Source: Isoetes engelmannii (Eukaryota; Streptophyta; Lycopodiopsida; Isoetales; Isoetaceae). Taken from it: a stretch of 21,007 bases of DNA. The translations under genes and the position numbers were made by a program. Location: positions 1-21,007 of the forward strand of contig JAANSK020262716.1 of NCBI GenBank assembly GCA_011763485.2, in the 5' to 3' direction. Below are positions 1-9,149 of this stretch, piece after piece. Each line of letters opens with the position of its first letter. Positions within the stretch are counted from its first letter, which is position 1. The notes below the pieces were generated by a model. The model was not told where the DNA came from. It ran no database searches and saw only the letters and a list, made by a program, of their open reading frames with translations.

Positions 1-53
1 TAACGATCAATTGTATTGCAGGTTTGGCACATATGCAATGCATCATGTTGTCT

Positions 54-99
54 TAGTTTCTATTGTCTCTATCGACTAGTTTCTGTTGTCTCTATCGAC
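54..99. repeat. 23-bp tandem duplication
   Basis: Two adjacent copies of a 23-bp unit starting TAGTTTCT and ending CTATCGAC (54-76 and 77-99) differ at one base (A or G at the ninth position). It is a simple local duplication with no evident function. Confidence 0.85.
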
Positions 100-585
100 T
101 GATACCAACTATTCATAAGTTTGAGCATCCTTCCATACATCCAATTTTCTGTCCTTAAATCTACTTATGAGCCGGATTGAGTTATTGCTGTTTTTTCCTT
201 TTAGTTCTCTCTCAGATATCAAGTCAATGTGCCACATGCTGTTCATATGATATGTGTTGATATGTGTAGCGGGATGTGAACTTTAAATGACATGTGATGG
301 GATGCTGACATGTGAACTTTGCGGGAAGCTTGAGCAAATCCGGCATTACATTGCAAGCACTTAAATCCTTCTAATTTTAAATGTTTGTATGCACTCATTT
401 CCAGGAGCATGGTATTTAAATTTTAGAGTTTGTTGCTGTGGGAAGCTTCAGAGCGGCCATGGCTGAACATAGGAGAGCCATTCCTGCTGTTATCTCCTCT
501 CTTATAGACCTTTTATATTCCATGATTCTTGCTTCATCTGAGCATATGTGAGTTCGGCATTAGAAAGGCTGCTGCCTTTCTTGCT

Positions 586-757
586 TAGGTATGGACGAAT
601 TAGGTATGGACGAATTTGCTTCATTAAGTTGCCCATAAATTAGAAGTTATGGCAAAGGACAACTTGGTGCAAATTAGCAACACTGTTTTCGATATGTGGA
701 GTTGGAATTATGGTGCAAGTTAGCAACATTGTTTTGGATATGTAAAGCTGGATATGG
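586..757. repeat. Cluster of short tandem repeats (15 bp and 46 bp units)
   Basis: A 15-bp unit containing GGTATGGACGAA is repeated in tandem at about 586-615. Just downstream a 46-bp unit starting TGGTGCAA is duplicated at 665-710 and 711-756 with about 80 percent identity, and a more decayed third start may follow at about 755. These look like replication-slippage products. Confidence 0.7.
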
Positions 758-1491
758 TGGAGCAAACTAGACCATTATTATAATACATTGAACACTGTTA
801 TGGTATGCGGCTGAATTTTTGCTACCCTTTTTAAGTATTGTTGACTAACCAGGCAGAAGAAATTGTAAGCAAGAGTCTCAAGAACTGTAACTGTATTTCG
901 GTTTTGACTTCAGGCCAGGACAAGATAATTACTACAAGATGTTTATTTCGTGTTTCGTAGGTTTCACTGCTCTTTGTTGTTCTATGTTTCCTACTACTGT
1001 TTACTGTAATTTATTTTCTATGCAGAAGCCAGTTTGGAGGCATTATGATCTACAATCTGCCTTACATCTACAGTTAGACATTACTAATGGAGGTCCACAA
1101 TTTATTCAGGCCATGAGTAGTTGCAATAAAAATAACAATATTCTGAATAACTCCTTCCTTTACTCATATTTGAATTTCTTTTGTTGAATATCGTCTTAAT
1201 GATAAATAACTGTTTTGTCTTTCTGTTCCTAACCAACTGTTTTCTTCACATATGGGTAAACCTAAGAGTTTCTAAAAGCATATGCATATGATACTAAAGC
1301 AAAATGTATCGAAGTTGTAATTGTCATTCCATGGATCCTTGAAATATCACAAAGGAGCATAGACATTTAATGTTTCCAGGTTTCCTCCACCATGGCAGAT
1401 ACCTTTTACCAACTGTGATGTGATGACCTCTATTTCTAAGTCTCTTAAGTTGAGGTAACAAGCATTTGAAACTACATCGTGCATAATTGCC

Positions 1492-1592
1492 TTTTCTATA
1501 CAACATCGCTATAAGACCAAGATGTTTGATAGTAGCCTTGCATTTTCTACACAACATCACTATATTGAGCCCGTGATGTTTGATGGTAGCAA
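1492..1592. repeat. Imperfect 51-bp tandem duplication
   Basis: The unit starts TTTTCTA(T/C)ACAACATC and ends in GATGTTTGAT(A/G)GTAGC. Copies begin at 1492 and 1543. The minus-strand open frame across it (1324-1560) is probably not a gene. Confidence 0.7.
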
Positions 1593-1710
1593 AATTACTA
1601 GGACAAAATGCAGGATCTAGAATAATGTATTATAGTTTAGTGCCAAAAAGTGGTCCATATAACTCAAAATGGATTCCAAATATTGGAGACACTTGCTGAA
1701 TGGCTCTCGA

Positions 1711-1766
1711 AAGATAAGATAAGATAACTTTTTTATCGTCCACGGAGGCCAATTGGCCTATGGGAG
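1711..1766 (-). mobile_element. LINE/SINE-like 3' tail with palindromic stem and TTATC repeats
   Basis: Read on the minus strand, this piece has a 14-bp perfect palindrome (AGGCCAATTGGCCT, 1746-1759), then CGATAAAA and a short run of TTATC units. A stem followed by a short-unit tail is the usual 3' end of some plant non-LTR elements and the SINEs that borrow their machinery. A second copy of the same core lies at 15371-15410. No coding sequence accompanies it, so it is either a heavily 5'-truncated LINE or a SINE. A 13-bp direct repeat (1673-1685 and 1770-1782) flanks the region. Confidence 0.5.
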
Positions 1767-2564
1767 TTTATTCCAAATATTGAAAGCTGATTTTTAAGTA
1801 TAGGATTTTCATTGACATTATTTGAATAATTCTCCACAATTCCGGGTAAACGTATTATAATATCGACTTTCACTCTACACTTGCACATGTTTACTATTGT
1901 TTTGCATCTTACACAATATTTCTTAAATTATAGCCATACTTCTAATAGCATAGTTTTGATCCCATCGTGTGTTCCTTTCCCAAAAAAATAGATAGTTTAG
2001 ACATTCAACAAGTTGTAGTGCAAGCCTACATGCCCATAACAATAAAATCCTTAAGTTTATTATATATGTTGCTTCCAAAGGGCCAATGCTCCTTAGGTTT
2101 GAAAGGTGGACAACTATTATCCTTTTGTTTGAATGGAATAAATCACTCAAAATAAAGAGGACAAAAAAAAATTGAAAGGAGTTTACTGCATTAAAATGGA
2201 GGAATGAAAGAAGATGACATTAAGATCAACGGTTTATTATTGTTTAGTATTATCAAGGTATAAAGCATTGCACATATGTTGCACATAGTGTTGCCCAATA
2301 AACTGATTCACTTCCGAAGAAGGATTGTACACTAATGGCATTTGAAAGCCAAAGTCTTATGGCTAAATCTTATAAATACAAAGGGAACCACTACCATCAC
2401 ATTGGTTTCACAAAAATGATATTCGAATATTGTGCCAACTTCTTAGCACCATTACCTTGGCAATTGGCATCTCCACAACCTCACACTACCACTATTCACA
2501 AACAACTTAGATGGATTTCAATAACTCTAGCCGATTCGTAATTCAAGTTAACACAACTATTTAT

Positions 2565-2594
2565 GCGCGCCAACGTCGGGCAACCGTTTACTAG
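2565..2594 (+). mobile_element. Decayed Helitron 3' terminus
   Basis: This 30-bp stretch matches the well-preserved Helitron end at 3949-3978 at 24 of 30 positions, including the AAC loop, GTTTACTAG and the final CTAG. The stem is partly broken (three of seven pairs still match at the outer and inner ends, others do not), and the base after CTAG is A instead of the expected T. It is probably the end of an older, related Helitron lying to the left, or of an element next to which the later one inserted. Confidence 0.5.
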
Positions 2595-2666
2595 AAGTTT
2601 CCCACCATTGGACGCATGTACTTTCTTAATCCTTTAGAAGGAGAGCGATACTATCTATGACTCCTA

Positions 2667-3625
2667 TTGACCTGCGTGACATGTGCAATTAGTTTTGAAG
2701 ATTTATGCTCTTTCGATGGGAAGTTGTGTGCAACATATAAAGATGCATGCATTCATCGTGGTTTTCTTCGAGATGACACAGAATGGCTCGAATCTCTTCA
2801 GGAAGCAGTAGCATGGGGCATGCCACAACAATTGCGACACATGTTCGCCATGTTCCTTCTAAATTGCGAACCATTGAACCCGCTACTATGGGAACAAGTC
2901 AAACTTTCTATGTTCGATGACTTTTTGCATGAGGCACGAAGGGTTGCAGAGGATCAAAGTTTGCAAGTGTGTGATCAGTTTTTTTGACATGGCACTTCTA
3001 GACATTGAAGATCATATGAACTCTGCCGGCCGATCTTTGAGGGAATTCGAGTTCGTCCTTCCCGAGCGTGCAATAGATCCATATATGATATTTCGGGATG
3101 AGGTGTTTCAGGAAGACATGGCAGAGGTGCAAGAAGATGTGGACCGCCTATATAATGACCAACATGTTATCTTTGACTGTGTGATCGATGAGCATGTGTT
3201 ATTGGAAAAAGGAAAGGTTTTTTTCGTTCAGGGTGTAGGCGGCTCGGGAAAGAGTTTTTTTTTTTAACGCCATATTGTCTTATGTTCGTGCCAAAGGTAT
3301 CATTGCATTTGTTGTTGCTTCTTCAGGAATTGCAAAGGGTGCCCGCACTGCACATTCAAGGTTCAAGATACCAATAAACATAGATGAGGCATCAACTTGC
3401 AATATTCCCAAGCAGTCCGAGTTGGCAAAATTGATAAGAGCGACTCGCATGATTATATATGGGATGAGGCCCCAATGATGCATAAATATGTTTATGAAGC
3501 ACTGGACAGAACGCTTCGCAATGTGACAAATTATTTGGGGGACTCATTGTTGTTTTAGGAGGATATTTTCGCCAGACTCCATCTGTGGTTCCACGAGGAA
3601 ATCGACCCCAAATTGTGCAATGATA
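2667..3625 (+). pseudogene. Broken Helitron helicase (Pif1-like)
   Basis: Recognisable pieces appear in order. First comes the family's region before the ATPase, with SFEDL, DDTEWLESLQEA and LLNCEPLNPLLWEQ (2690-2930). Next is FVLPER (3051-3068), and then the Walker A motif GVGGSGKS (3232-3255). A poly-T run at 3256-3264 shifts the frame directly after Walker A. The reading resumes at about 3275 with SYVRAKGIIAFVVASSGIA, continues to a Walker B-like DEAPM at about 3463-3477, and ends with PSVVPRGNRPQI at about 3620. Several frame changes and stops interrupt it, and motifs IV-VI of the helicase are missing. It is clearly a decayed transposon gene and not a host Pif1. Confidence 0.85.
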
Positions 3626-3948
3626 TCTAAACGTGTGCGATGATCTAAATCGACCCCTAAACATGACATCTTAAGTTTTGGGCATGTCTTTCCCAAATTT
3701 TTGCAGTGCATGTAAACATAATTGCCTCCACTTTCTTTATAAAGCAGTGTGTTCTTTACCAAGATCCATCCTTTAAATGCAAAGTCAATACATTGATGAT
3801 ACTGTCATTAAACAAAATTTAACCAACAAAAGTATTTGCATAAGCAAATTATATCCATTCTTGCTAACATCATAACGAGATGTTCTTAGAAGTTGCACCT
3901 ATATACGAATCTTAATGGACAAATAAAAACACACAAGCAAGGACGTTA

Positions 3949-3978
3949 GCCCGGCAACGCCGGGCACATGTTTACTAG
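3949..3978 (+). other. Helitron 3' hairpin and CTAG terminus
   Basis: GCCCGGC-AAC-GCCGGGC forms a perfect 7-bp stem with a 3-nt loop at 3949-3965. After nine bases, CTAG ends the element at 3978 and the next base is T. This arrangement is the diagnostic 3' end of plant Helitrons and sets the right boundary of the element. Confidence 0.85.
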
Positions 3979-5160
3979 TAGGATCTATTTTGTTTTATAA
4001 GTCTGCCAATTTCTCGTTAAAAAATCAATACATTTTATATTTTCTATATTTCTCAGTTCTTTTTGTTTCTCAACCATATCCTCACCTCTTCCCAAGCCTG
4101 CATTTCTGCTAGTTTTTTTTTTATTACCATTCTCAAAAGAATCGCAGTCTTCAAACACATATGTCTCGTTATGTCCATCATCTATTTAGAATATTTTTTT
4201 TATTTACATTTATTCTATCTCCACTCTAGGGTAGGATGGCTTCGGGCAACCCAAAAAAAAAAACGAAGAATTGGCGGCAAATCTCAGCGGTCTGTGGAAT
4301 CTAACGGCTGGATCATTTTGCAATGAGTTGGTGCGCCCATTCGACTCCGGATGGCTTGGAAGGGGACCCAAATGCTTCAGAAACAGTCCTTAATGCTTAC
4401 AGTATGAATGACCTGGTTAGTGCTGAAAAGATTGTGAATCGCAGGATGGATTTGTTTTGTATCTAATCTGGAGCTGATTTTTTGTGTCCAAGTCTGATAC
4501 TGCAGAATAACCATTGTTTTGGACATCAGGCAAGGGAAATGCACATGCCAAGAACATGGAGCATCTGAAACAATCTGCTCCAAACGAATCTAAAGTTAAT
4601 TGGCAAACTCTTTGGAAGCTAAAGTTCCTATGAGATCAATTTGCCTTACAGTTGTGGTAATTATCACGGCATTCAAAATGTTGGGCTTTCCTCTTACATG
4701 AAATGTCTTTATTGAACCATGCGGCTTGAGTTGAGAATAAATCCGTTTAAGTTTCTTAACTCTGTCTCACATTCCCCGCCATAATGTTAGTAATGCAACA
4801 TTATGCCAGAAATTTAGATAGCAGGTAATCAATCCTGCATAGCTCGTAGCGAAAAATATTCTATGCTTGAAATGCATCTACAAATTAATGTTGACTGTCA
4901 TATCTTTAGGCAAATATATATTGTGATTTTGTGTCTTAATTGATAACTTTAATCTTAACTGTCATATCTTTAGGCAAATATATTTTGTGATTTTGTGTCT
5001 TAATTGATAACTTTTAGTTGCACTGTTTTGAATTCTGTTCGGAATGCCATCTAGCTAGAATTGCTTCCAAAGGCATAATTCTGATCCCGGTTGAATCACC
5101 TTTTACAGGATATGCAGTGTAAAGTGCTTAATATCCTAGAGTATGTTTCCAGGTCAATAG
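3979..5160. other. Intergenic DNA upstream of the GLR gene
   Basis: No gene was recognised. The stretch is AT-rich, with one 64-bp tandem duplication listed separately. The upstream part of the GLR transcript could begin in this stretch, for example around 4230-4330 where the base composition is less AT-rich, but no start site can be shown from sequence alone. Confidence 0.5.
4894..5014. repeat. 64-bp tandem duplication
   Basis: A unit starting ACTGTCATATCTTTAGGC and ending TTGATAACTTT occurs at 4894 and again at 4958. The copies are nearly identical (the main difference is ATATATATT against ATATATTTT), so the duplication is recent. It lies about 330 bp before the GLR start codon. Confidence 0.9.
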
Positions 5161-5167
5161 AAAAGCG

Positions 5168-5173
5168 TATAAA
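5168..5173 (+). promoter_or_regulatory. Possible TATA box for the GLR gene
   Basis: TATAAA lies 181 bp before the preferred start codon. If it is used, transcription would begin at roughly 5200, giving a 5' UTR of about 150 nt. AT-rich DNA produces such hexamers by chance, so support is weak. Confidence 0.25.
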
Positions 5174-5334
5174 TGCTTGGAAGTATATGCAATAAGCTGG
5201 AAATGCCTGGATGTTATTTATGACAACTGCTGCAAAGAGTTATTTCGGGAATCCAGGCAAAGTGTATAAAACAGCTGACACAACTGTTCATTCAGTTTCC
5301 CTTCTAAGCTATTTCTTGTTCAATGTGCTAGAAA

Positions 5335-5352
5335 ATGAGGACAGTAGCATGA
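5335..5352 (+). promoter_or_regulatory. Five-codon upstream ORF overlapping the GLR start codon
   Basis: ATG at 5335 opens a frame of five codons (M-R-T-V-A) whose TGA stop (5350-5352) overlaps the GLR ATG (5349-5351) in the ATGA arrangement. Both ATGs have A at -3. If both lie in the mature transcript, ribosomes would have to terminate and restart at the same place, which could dampen GLR translation. It matters only if the GLR starts at 5349 and not at the in-frame ATG at 5211. Confidence 0.35.
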
Positions 5353-8300
5353 CAATAATATGTAAAAGTACATGGAAAACAATAATATGTAGGAGTACAT
5401 GGGTAGTATTATTATGGGCGTGTTTGCATGTCCATGTTACATTGTCAGCAAGCGTGAAAGTTGGTGCTCTTGTGGCCATGAATACAAGTATTGGCATGTC
5501 TGCTCTTTCAGCCATGAAGCTTGCTCTGGAGGATATCAGCGAGAATACAAGCCTCCTCAATGGCACTCAACTGGATCTCATTGTATATGACACTGGTTGC
5601 TCAGCCTTCCAGGGTGTTGCTGCAGGTGAAGCTACTCAAAATATCACCTTCATTTGAGGCTTTCGGCTGAAAGTAAATCTATGCCTTTTCTGTGCAGCTA
5701 TGGAGCTAATGAATGAAGAAGTTGTGGCTATAGTTGGGCCACAGACATCTGTGGCCTCTCACTTCATATCTCACATGGCAGGATCTACTCAGGTACCTCT
5801 TATATCGTTTTCTGCCACAGACCCCAATCTGTCAGAGTACCAGTATCCATATTTCTTGCGTGTTGCACATAGTGATAGTTATCAGATGAAAGCCATTGCA
5901 GAAATTATTGGATCATTTGGGTGGCGAGAAGTTGTAGCTATCTATATAGATGATGACTTTGGTGTAAATGGTATCAATGCCCTTGCTGGTTTTCTCCAGC
6001 AGCTGCATATATCAATTGTTCATAGGGCAGCACTTGATTATTCCTTAACTTATAATGACATTGCTAACATTTTAACAGAAACACTTCAGTTGGGATCAAG
6101 GATCTATGTCATTCACATGCATCCCAATATGGCAAAGATGCTGTTAAGAAAAGCATATGAACTGAAAATGATGGCAAGCGGATTTGTCTGGATTGTGACA
6201 GAGACCATCATCTACTCCTTGAACATGGAAAATCAGCTACATGAAGTAACAGAAGGAATATTGGGGTTACAAACTTGCATCCCATACTCTGTACAGTTAC
6301 ATAAACTGAAAACTAGATTGAAACAGGTAATGCAAGATGCGGATAACAACACAAACGTTTTTGCTTTCTGGGCATATGACTCGGTCTGGGCACTAGCCCT
6401 TGCAGTTGATGGTTTCCTTAAGCAACAACGTAACTTCACATTTGAACTGCCATCTTATACTTTTCCAGGAAGAAATTCTGATTTTTCAAAACTGAAGATC
6501 ATGAAGGAAGGCCCTCTGTTATTGGAGAAGCTATTGGAAATTTATTTTAGAGGAGTGTGTGGGAACGTTGTGCTGGATAAAGGGAAAGTCATTCCAGAAA
6601 CATGTTTTGAAGTTGTTAACATCAAAGGAGGACAGCTGAATGTTGTTGGCAACTGGATAAATGGTTCTTTTGCTTCTGGTTCAGTTAACACTTTCCGGTC
6701 CATACCTATAACATGGCCTGGTGGTGGTACTCGGATTCCTCGTGGTTGGGTATTTCCCAAACATGCAAAGCTGATCATTGGCATACCCAACAAGCATGGT
6801 TTTAAAGAATTTGTGGATGCTACTGGAACACCAGTGTCTGGATTTTGCATAGATGTTTTTGCAGCTGCTGTTTTAAAGCTTCCTTATAAAGTTCGGTACG
6901 AGTTCAAGTCATTTGGTGATGGGAATACAACTCCAAGTTATGACGAACTAGTGAGGCAACTGGCCAATAAGGTAGAGAAGCGTCAATTTGTTTTTCCTTA
7001 GCACAATGAAGCAAGTAAGTGAACAATAAGAGAAGTTCATCATAGTTCTTATATTGTAGGAATATGATGCCATCGTTGGTGATGTGACAATAACAACAAA
7101 GCGTTCAATGCTAGTGGATTTCACCCAACCCTATGCGACTTCTGGTCTGGTGGTGGTGGTCCCCTTGAGGAAAGATGAAAACCATGCTTGGGCTTTTATG
7201 ACACCATTCACATCAGGGATGTGGTGTACAACAGGTGCATTCTTTATATTCACAGGCATTGTGGTATGGTGGTTAGAGCATAAGGGAAACTCGGATTTTC
7301 GCGGACGAAGAAGAAAACAGATTGTAACTACCCTCTGGTACAATTTTCTGTCCATATATGTTAAATGGAAGGGAATAACCCTCCTAGTGTCCAAAGTTAC
7401 ATACGTTAGAATTTTTATGCAGGTTTAGCTTCTCCACACTTTTCTTTTCACAAAGTATGGCCCTTGCCCCTGAATCTAAGAAAAATATTAGAAGGTTTAT
7501 GGGAAGGAAACTTATTTCCTAATCCAATGTTTCTTAATGCAGGGGAAGATGTTAAGAGCACACTAGGAAGGGCAGTATTAATCATTTGGTTATTTATTGT
7601 ATTGATAGTGAACTCCAGTTATATCGCAATTTTGACAGCGGCCCTGACATGGCAGCAGCTAACACCTTACATCAGAAACATTGGTAGCCTGCTAGCTAGC
7701 AATGTTCAAATAGGATTTCAAACTGGATCTTTTGTAAAGGAATATCTTTTACAACTTAACACTGCTGACAATAGGCTTGTTCCACTAGACTCACTCGAGG
7801 CTTATGCTACCGCCTTGAAGAAAGGATCAAAAGTAGGGGGAGTGGGTGCTGTTGTAGATGAGCTTCCTTACGTGCAATTATTCTTGTCTTCACATTGCGA
7901 GTATGCAATTGCGGACCAAGCAATCACGAAAAATGAATGGGGCTTTGTAAGTGACAAGCTAACACTAGTGATAATCATACCTAATATTTTTGCTTCTATG
8001 CTAATTGTATAGCTGATTCCAGGCATTCCAGAAGGGCTCCCAGCTGGCTGTTGATGTATCAAGAGCAATTTTGACAATATCTGAAGATGGGACATTACAA
8101 GATATCCATGATAAATGGTTTAGAATCAAGCAATGCAAGTCTGCAAATGCCAAAGCAGAAGAATCTACCAAGTTGGGGATGGGCACATTTTGGGGCCTTT
8201 TCTTAATCACAGGTATAATGTCCATCACTTGTCTCTTGATATATTATACCAAGATGTTTTGGCATTTTCGACGAGCACCACCAGATCGTCATCGACAAGG

Positions 8301-8409
8301 CATGTCGCAGCTAGACAGACGACCTACAACTAAGCTAAAGTCTTTCATCTCTTTTGTTGAAGAACGTCAACTCCAGGATACAGAATCAACTTCCCTTCAG
8401 AATTTATAA
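5349..8409 (+). CDS. Glutamate receptor-like (GLR) ligand-gated cation channel, six exons
   Basis: Plant GLRs are tetrameric cation (often Ca2+) channels of plasma or internal membranes, gated by amino acids and related ligands. The model is 5349-5625, 5698-6971, 7060-7337, 7423-7454, 7543-7946, 8023-8409: 2652 nt, 883 residues. All five introns (72-88 bp) are GT-AG and the frame stays open. Domains: signal peptide (about 1-34), amino-terminal LIVBP-like domain (36-440), ligand lobe S1 (450-565, with conserved Arg532), M1 (571-589), pore loop FSFSTLFFSQ (611-620), M3 (631-655), lobe S2 with DELPY (726-730), M4 (808-828) and a short cytosolic tail. Length is typical for the family. The ATG at 5349 was chosen because a hydrophobic signal peptide follows directly; an in-frame ATG at 5211 would add 46 non-hydrophobic residues and has a poorer context. 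Odd points are the gate sequence SYIAIL, a duplicated 9-residue unit in the signal peptide, and the 32-nt exon. Nothing suggests a pseudogene. The GLR clade cannot be assigned. Confidence 0.9.
5352..5405 (+). repeat. 27-bp in-frame tandem duplication in the GLR signal peptide
   Basis: Two 27-bp copies starting ACAATAATATGTA (5352 and 5379) encode TIICKSTWK and TIICRSTWV. The duplication keeps the frame and lengthens the n-region of the signal peptide. The two copies differ at few positions. Confidence 0.8.
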
Positions 8410-8533
8410 GTACTTATAAAGGCAAATATGAAAAACCCGAAGCAGTTACGATTTGTGTCATCGTGTTTACCTTCAAGACAAGACAAGATATAAAATATAC
8501 AGTTGTAATTGTACGAGAAAGGTGAAGAATCTT

Positions 8534-8539
8534 AATAAA
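8534..8539 (+). terminator. Likely GLR polyadenylation signal
   Basis: AATAAA lies 125 bp after the GLR stop codon, a usual distance in plants, and a T-rich stretch follows within about 40 bp. The 3' UTR would then run from 8410 to roughly 8560. Confidence 0.5.
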
Positions 8540-8577
8540 AGTTATCCAAATAATGCTTATGGGGGGCTCAACATTTC

Positions 8578-8994
8578 TTGTGGTTAGACCCGCTATTAAC
8601 GTCCAACCTATTAATGCAATGTCTGCTTAGTAATGGATTTAAGTCTATTCGCAACGGTGCGGTGCGAGACATACTTGGTGTTAAATATAAATTGCCCAAA
8701 TACTTGCTCTTGTTGTGGGCAATCTTTTCAAGTGTTCACACTTCATTTGGCCTTTTCACTTGGAGATCCATTAAGTCACTAGCCGTGGGTAAATCTAATA
8801 TCCTCTCAGAACTTGATGAATCATTGCTTCTATATGTGACATGGCAAGGGTTGCACATTTTTGTGAAGAATTATCAATATATATCTCCAAATCTCTGTAC
8901 AGCAAGTCTAAAATTCGTAAAACATCTTTTTGCCATTCAAAAGTTCCATCAAGAAATTATTTTGATGATATTTAACTTATATATGTTTTTATAA
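8578..8994 (+). other. Unassigned open reading frame of 138 codons
   Basis: The frame is open for 138 codons just after the presumed end of the GLR transcript. The product would be rich in Leu, Phe, Ile and Ser with a hydrophobic stretch near residues 40-62, but I recognise no domain. It starts with a non-ATG-like context and has no visible splice partners. It may be chance or an eroded transposon piece. Confidence 0.2.
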
Positions 8995-9027
8995 ATGTCG
9001 CATTTTCAATTTGGAACGTCGACTCGA

Positions 9028-9138
9028 GATCCTACGGCCCACGTCGCTTTGGGCCAAATCCTACGGTGCACACGAGTTTGGGAATTATATGTAAGGGATC
9101 CTATGGTCCAGATCTTACGGCCCTCGTCATTTTGGGCC
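9028..9138. repeat. Imperfect repeats of a GATCCTACGGCCC unit
   Basis: Four related pieces of about 15-28 bp occur at 9028-9055, 9056-9083, 9096-9110 and 9111-9138. The first and last share GATC(C/T)TACGGCCC(A/T)CGTC and end in TTTGGGCC; the second is more diverged and the third is short. They lie just before the Ty3/gypsy fragment and are more GC-rich than the surroundings. Confidence 0.65.
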
Positions 9139-9149
9139 GTGCAACCTAT

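Larger units (their letters stand above)
1..2560. other. AT-rich intergenic DNA with no recognised gene
   Basis: I see no recognisable protein-coding gene, RNA gene or intact transposon here. Open frames of 60-80 codons occur at 939-1187 (+), 1324-1560 (-), 1923-2150 (-) and 2335-2541 (+), but they have no familiar motifs and look like chance frames in AT-rich sequence. The structure present is a set of short tandem repeats and one LINE/SINE-like tail, listed separately. Confidence 0.6.
2650..3978 (+). mobile_element. Helitron, internally deleted, with intact 3' end
   Basis: The element carries a helicase remnant of the Helitron Pif1-like type, followed by about 350 bp of non-coding DNA and a textbook 3' end: a 7-bp GC-rich stem with a 3-nt loop (3949-3965), nine more bases, then CTAG (3975-3978) followed by T. 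Helitrons are rolling-circle DNA transposons that insert between A and T. The Rep nuclease domain, the helicase N-terminus and its C-terminal motifs are not seen, so this copy could not move by itself. The 5' end (TC...) could not be placed; the start given is where helicase-like coding begins. Confidence 0.75.

Noticed and set aside
939-1187. 82-codon open frame as a small gene
   Set aside because: Composition follows the AT-rich background, and there is no motif, promoter or conserved feature to support it.
5211-5348. In-frame ATG at 5211 as the GLR start
   Set aside because: It would put 46 mostly polar residues before the signal peptide and has T at -3. The ATG at 5349 directly precedes the hydrophobic stretch and has A at -3. 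It remains possible if the signal is read as internal.
7338-7428. Continuation of GLR exon 3 by about 30 codons
   Set aside because: The reading is unlike any GLR and ends in a stop, whereas splicing through the 32-nt exon gives the conserved pore loop and keeps the frame.
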